From the NCBI GenBank assembly GCA_945898275.1, contig CAMDHZ010000022.1, positions 1-43,598 on the forward strand: a stretch of DNA of 43,598 nt. The letters are read 5' to 3'. Made by a program: the position numbers and the translations under genes. The stretch comes from Chitinophaga pinensis. Lineage in GTDB: Bacteria > Bacteroidota > Bacteroidia > UKL13-3. This document shows positions 41,776 through 43,598 of this stretch, piece by piece. The notes beneath the pieces were generated by a model. It was not told where the DNA came from, searched no databases, and saw nothing but the letters and a program-made list of their open reading frames with translations. The stretch's first letter is position 1; every line of letters begins with the position of its first letter.

Positions 41776-43598
41776 ATGAGTGATCCAATAAAACACGAGT
41801 GCGGTATTGCACTCATACGCCTTTTGAAACCATTGAGCTACTATGAAGAAAAGTACGGCTCAGCGTTATATGGCTTAAAAAAATTATATCTATTAATGGA
41901 AAAACAGCACAACCGCGGCCAAGATGGCGCAGGGGTTGGCGCCATTAAGTTTGACCCAAGGCCAGGTGAAACATTTATTTTTAGGCAACGTGCTAATGGA
42001 AGCAATGCAATTGCCGAAATCTTTGAAAAAATCTCCTCAAAAATTAGCAAATCAGGAACCAAAGAGCAAACCAAAAGCACAGCCTATTTAAAAAGCAATG
42101 CCCCTTTTATTGGAGAGCTATACCTAGGTCATTTAAGGTACGGCACCCATGGAGGTAATAGCAAAGACCTTTGTCATCCTTTTATTAGAGAAAATAACTG
42201 GATGAGCAGAAATCTAATGCTTGCAGGAAATTTTAACCTAACCAATGTGGATGAGCTTTTTGAGGTACTTATTGATTTGGGTCAGCACCCTAGAGAAAGA
42301 GCCGATACCGTTACCATGCTTGAAAAGATGGGACATTTTTTGGATGAGGAAGTACAACGTAATTTCACCAGATTTAAATTAGAAGGGCATTCTAATCAAG
42401 AGATTACCAGGTTAATATCTGAAAATGTTAGTGTAGAAAATATCCTAAAAAGAAGTTTAAGAGATGCCGATGGAGGGTATGTAATGGCAGGAATTTTAGG
42501 CCATGGAGATGCTTTTGTGGTAAGAGATCCAAATGGTATTCGTCCTGTGTTTTATTACCAAGATGAGGAAATACTTGTTGTTACAAGCGAGAAGCCTGCT
42601 ATCATGACAGGATTTAATATTCCATACAAAGCAGTAAAGGAAATTGGAATTGGAAATGCCTTAATCATTAAAAAAAGTGGCGAAATTGAAGAAGTAAATA
42701 TTATGCCTCCTGGTGAAAGAAAATCTTGTTCTTTCGAACGAATTTATTTCTCAAGAGGAAATGATAGAGAAATCTATAAGGAAAGAAAAATGCTTGGACA
42801 TCTATTGGCAACCAAAGTAATGGAAGCAGTTAAATATGATTTTGAGCACACTGTTTATTCCTATATTCCTAATACTGCTGCAGTTGCATTTTATGGCATG
42901 ATGGATGGCATTCACGAGGAGTTAAATAAGTGGAAAGCCAATGAAATCAGTAAGCTCAAAGGTGACTTTTCTCCTGAGAATATTAAAAAAATCTTAGATG
43001 TGCTTCCAAGAAGAGAGCGAGTAGCCATTAAAGATGCGAAGCTTAGAACCTTTATTACAGATGATGCGCACCGTGAAGATATGGTTGCCCATGTTTATGA
43101 CGTAACCTATGGTTTAATACAAAATGAAAGAGATACCCTTGTAATCATTGATGATTCAATTGTGCGTGGTACTACTTTAAAGACAAGTATTCTGCGCATT
43201 TTGGACAGATTGCATCCGAAAAAAATTATAATTGTTTCTTCCTCCCCTCAAATCCGCTACCCTGATTGTTATGGTATTGATATGAGTCGCATGAAGGATT
43301 TTGTTGCCTTTCAAGCAATGGTTGCCTTGTTAAAAGAAAACGGTATGGCAGGCCTGTTGGATGAGGTATATCAAAAGTGTAAGGTCCAAGAAAACTTACC
43401 AAAAGAAGAAATGATAAATTATGTGCAAGAGTTGTATGCTCCTTTTTCTGACGATCAAATCAGTAAGAAAATAGCCGAGATAGTTACTCCTGAAGATATT
43501 TTTGCCGAGGTTGAGATAATTTATCAAAGCATCGAAAATCTTCATAAGGCTTGTCCAGAACATGCTGGTGATTGGTATTTTAGCGGAAACTACCCAAC
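41776..43598 (+). CDS. purF: Amidophosphoribosyltransferase, long form (3' end cut)
   Basis: The frame is open from ATG 41776 to the window end (607 codons), so it is incomplete. It opens with MSDPIKHECGIALIRL: Cys9 should become the N-terminal nucleophile after propeptide removal, as in PurF. Glutaminase residues follow (KQHNRGQDGAG, GHLRYGTHGG, AGNFNLTN, RDPNGIRPVFYY). The PRPP-binding loop is VIIDDSIVRGTTLK (from residue 456). The protein exceeds 607 aa, longer than normal PurF (about 470-510); extra segments lie around residues 70-115 and 370-410. Bacteroidota often have a second long PurF paralogue, and this matches it. It commits PRPP to purine synthesis, or may have a related role if a standard PurF also exists. 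Confidence 0.9.
   Translation, partial: MSDPIKHECGIALIRLLKPLSYYEEKYGSALYGLKKLYLLMEKQHNRGQDGAGVGAIKFDPRPGETFIFRQRANGSNAIAEIFEKISSKISKSGTKEQTKSTAYLKSNAPFIGELYLGHLRYGTHGGNSKDLCHPFIRENNWMSRNLMLAGNFNLTNVDELFEVLIDLGQHPRERADTVTMLEKMGHFLDEEVQRNFTRFKLEGHSNQEITRLISENVSVENILKRSLRDADGGYVMAGILGHGDAFVVRDPNGIRPVFYYQDEEILVVTSEKPAIMTGFNIPYKAVKEIGIGNALIIKKSGEIEEVNIMPPGERKSCSFERIYFSRGNDREIYKERKMLGHLLATKVMEAVKYDFEHTVYSYIPNTAAVAFYGMMDGIHEELNKWKANEISKLKGDFSPENIKKILDVLPRRERVAIKDAKLRTFITDDAHREDMVAHVYDVTYGLIQNERDTLVIIDDSIVRGTTLKTSILRILDRLHPKKIIIVSSSPQIRYPDCYGIDMSRMKDFVAFQAMVALLKENGMAGLLDEVYQKCKVQENLPKEEMINYVQELYAPFSDDQISKKIAEIVTPEDIFAEVEIIYQSIENLHKACPEHAGDWYFSGNYP

Noticed and set aside
41841-42080. Minus-strand frame of 79 codons near the right end
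   Set aside because: It is antisense to the N-terminal part of purF, which is open through the window end with all its motifs.

Overview
The window is a compact, AT-rich (about one third G+C by eye) chromosomal segment of a Bacteroidota bacterium. The evidence is lineage-typical families (IPExxxVDY protein, DUF2480, DUF4175, DUF5723/OmpA fusion, long-form PurF), a giant secreted protein ending in a type B (CHU_C / gliding-motility-associated) T9SS sorting domain, several SPII lipoproteins, and promoters of the Bacteroidota type (TTTG near -33, TAnnTTTG near -7). I cannot name the genus. There is no sign of a phage, insertion sequence, integron or CRISPR array.

Layout. 1-119: 3' end of ndk and a perfect palindromic terminator. 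168-14370 (all minus strand), in transcription order: tRNA-Gln, prs, rplY, a barrel-like protein, a lipoprotein, pth, a flippase, a polysaccharide deacetylase-like protein, cysS, an orphan 137-aa protein, two lipoproteins and a DUF5723-OmpA outer-membrane protein. 14495-21462 (plus): a glycosyltransferase-like protein, a zinc-ribbon methyltransferase and the 1629-aa T9SS cargo. 21640-28894: trmN6, a saccharopine dehydrogenase-like gene (minus), adenine deaminase, a small membrane protein and a huge DUF4175 coiled-coil protein. 28866-31884 (minus): acpP-fabF-rnc-truA. 32041-35907 (plus): IPExxxVDY, pyk, DUF2480, a TrpF-like protein lacking both catalytic residues, and a CvfB-like S1 protein. 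36032-37318 (minus): a Tat-exported class V aminotransferase-fold protein. 37405-40851 (plus): anmK, a Glu/Leu dehydrogenase and an MscS channel. 40853-41674 (minus): purine nucleoside phosphorylase. 41776 to the end (plus): the long PurF paralogue, cut by the window edge.

Functionally most genes are housekeeping: PRPP and purine metabolism (prs, ade, PNP, purF), translation (cysS, pth, rplY, trmN6, truA, tRNA-Gln), fatty acid synthesis, glycolysis and wall recycling. They are interleaved with envelope proteins. Genes are packed tightly, including overlapping convergent ends.

The most unusual signal is not a gene. A 10-bp motif, GGTTCAAMCC (M = A or C), occurs at least 13 times exactly and its 7-bp core (GGTTCAA) about 33 times. 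It lies on both strands and in all three reading frames of unrelated genes, far above composition expectation, like a HIP1- or uptake-sequence-type dispersed element. A second pattern is that -7-like boxes often sit exactly 4-5 nt before start codons, implying leaderless or near-leaderless transcripts. No stretch longer than 300 bases lacks a gene.
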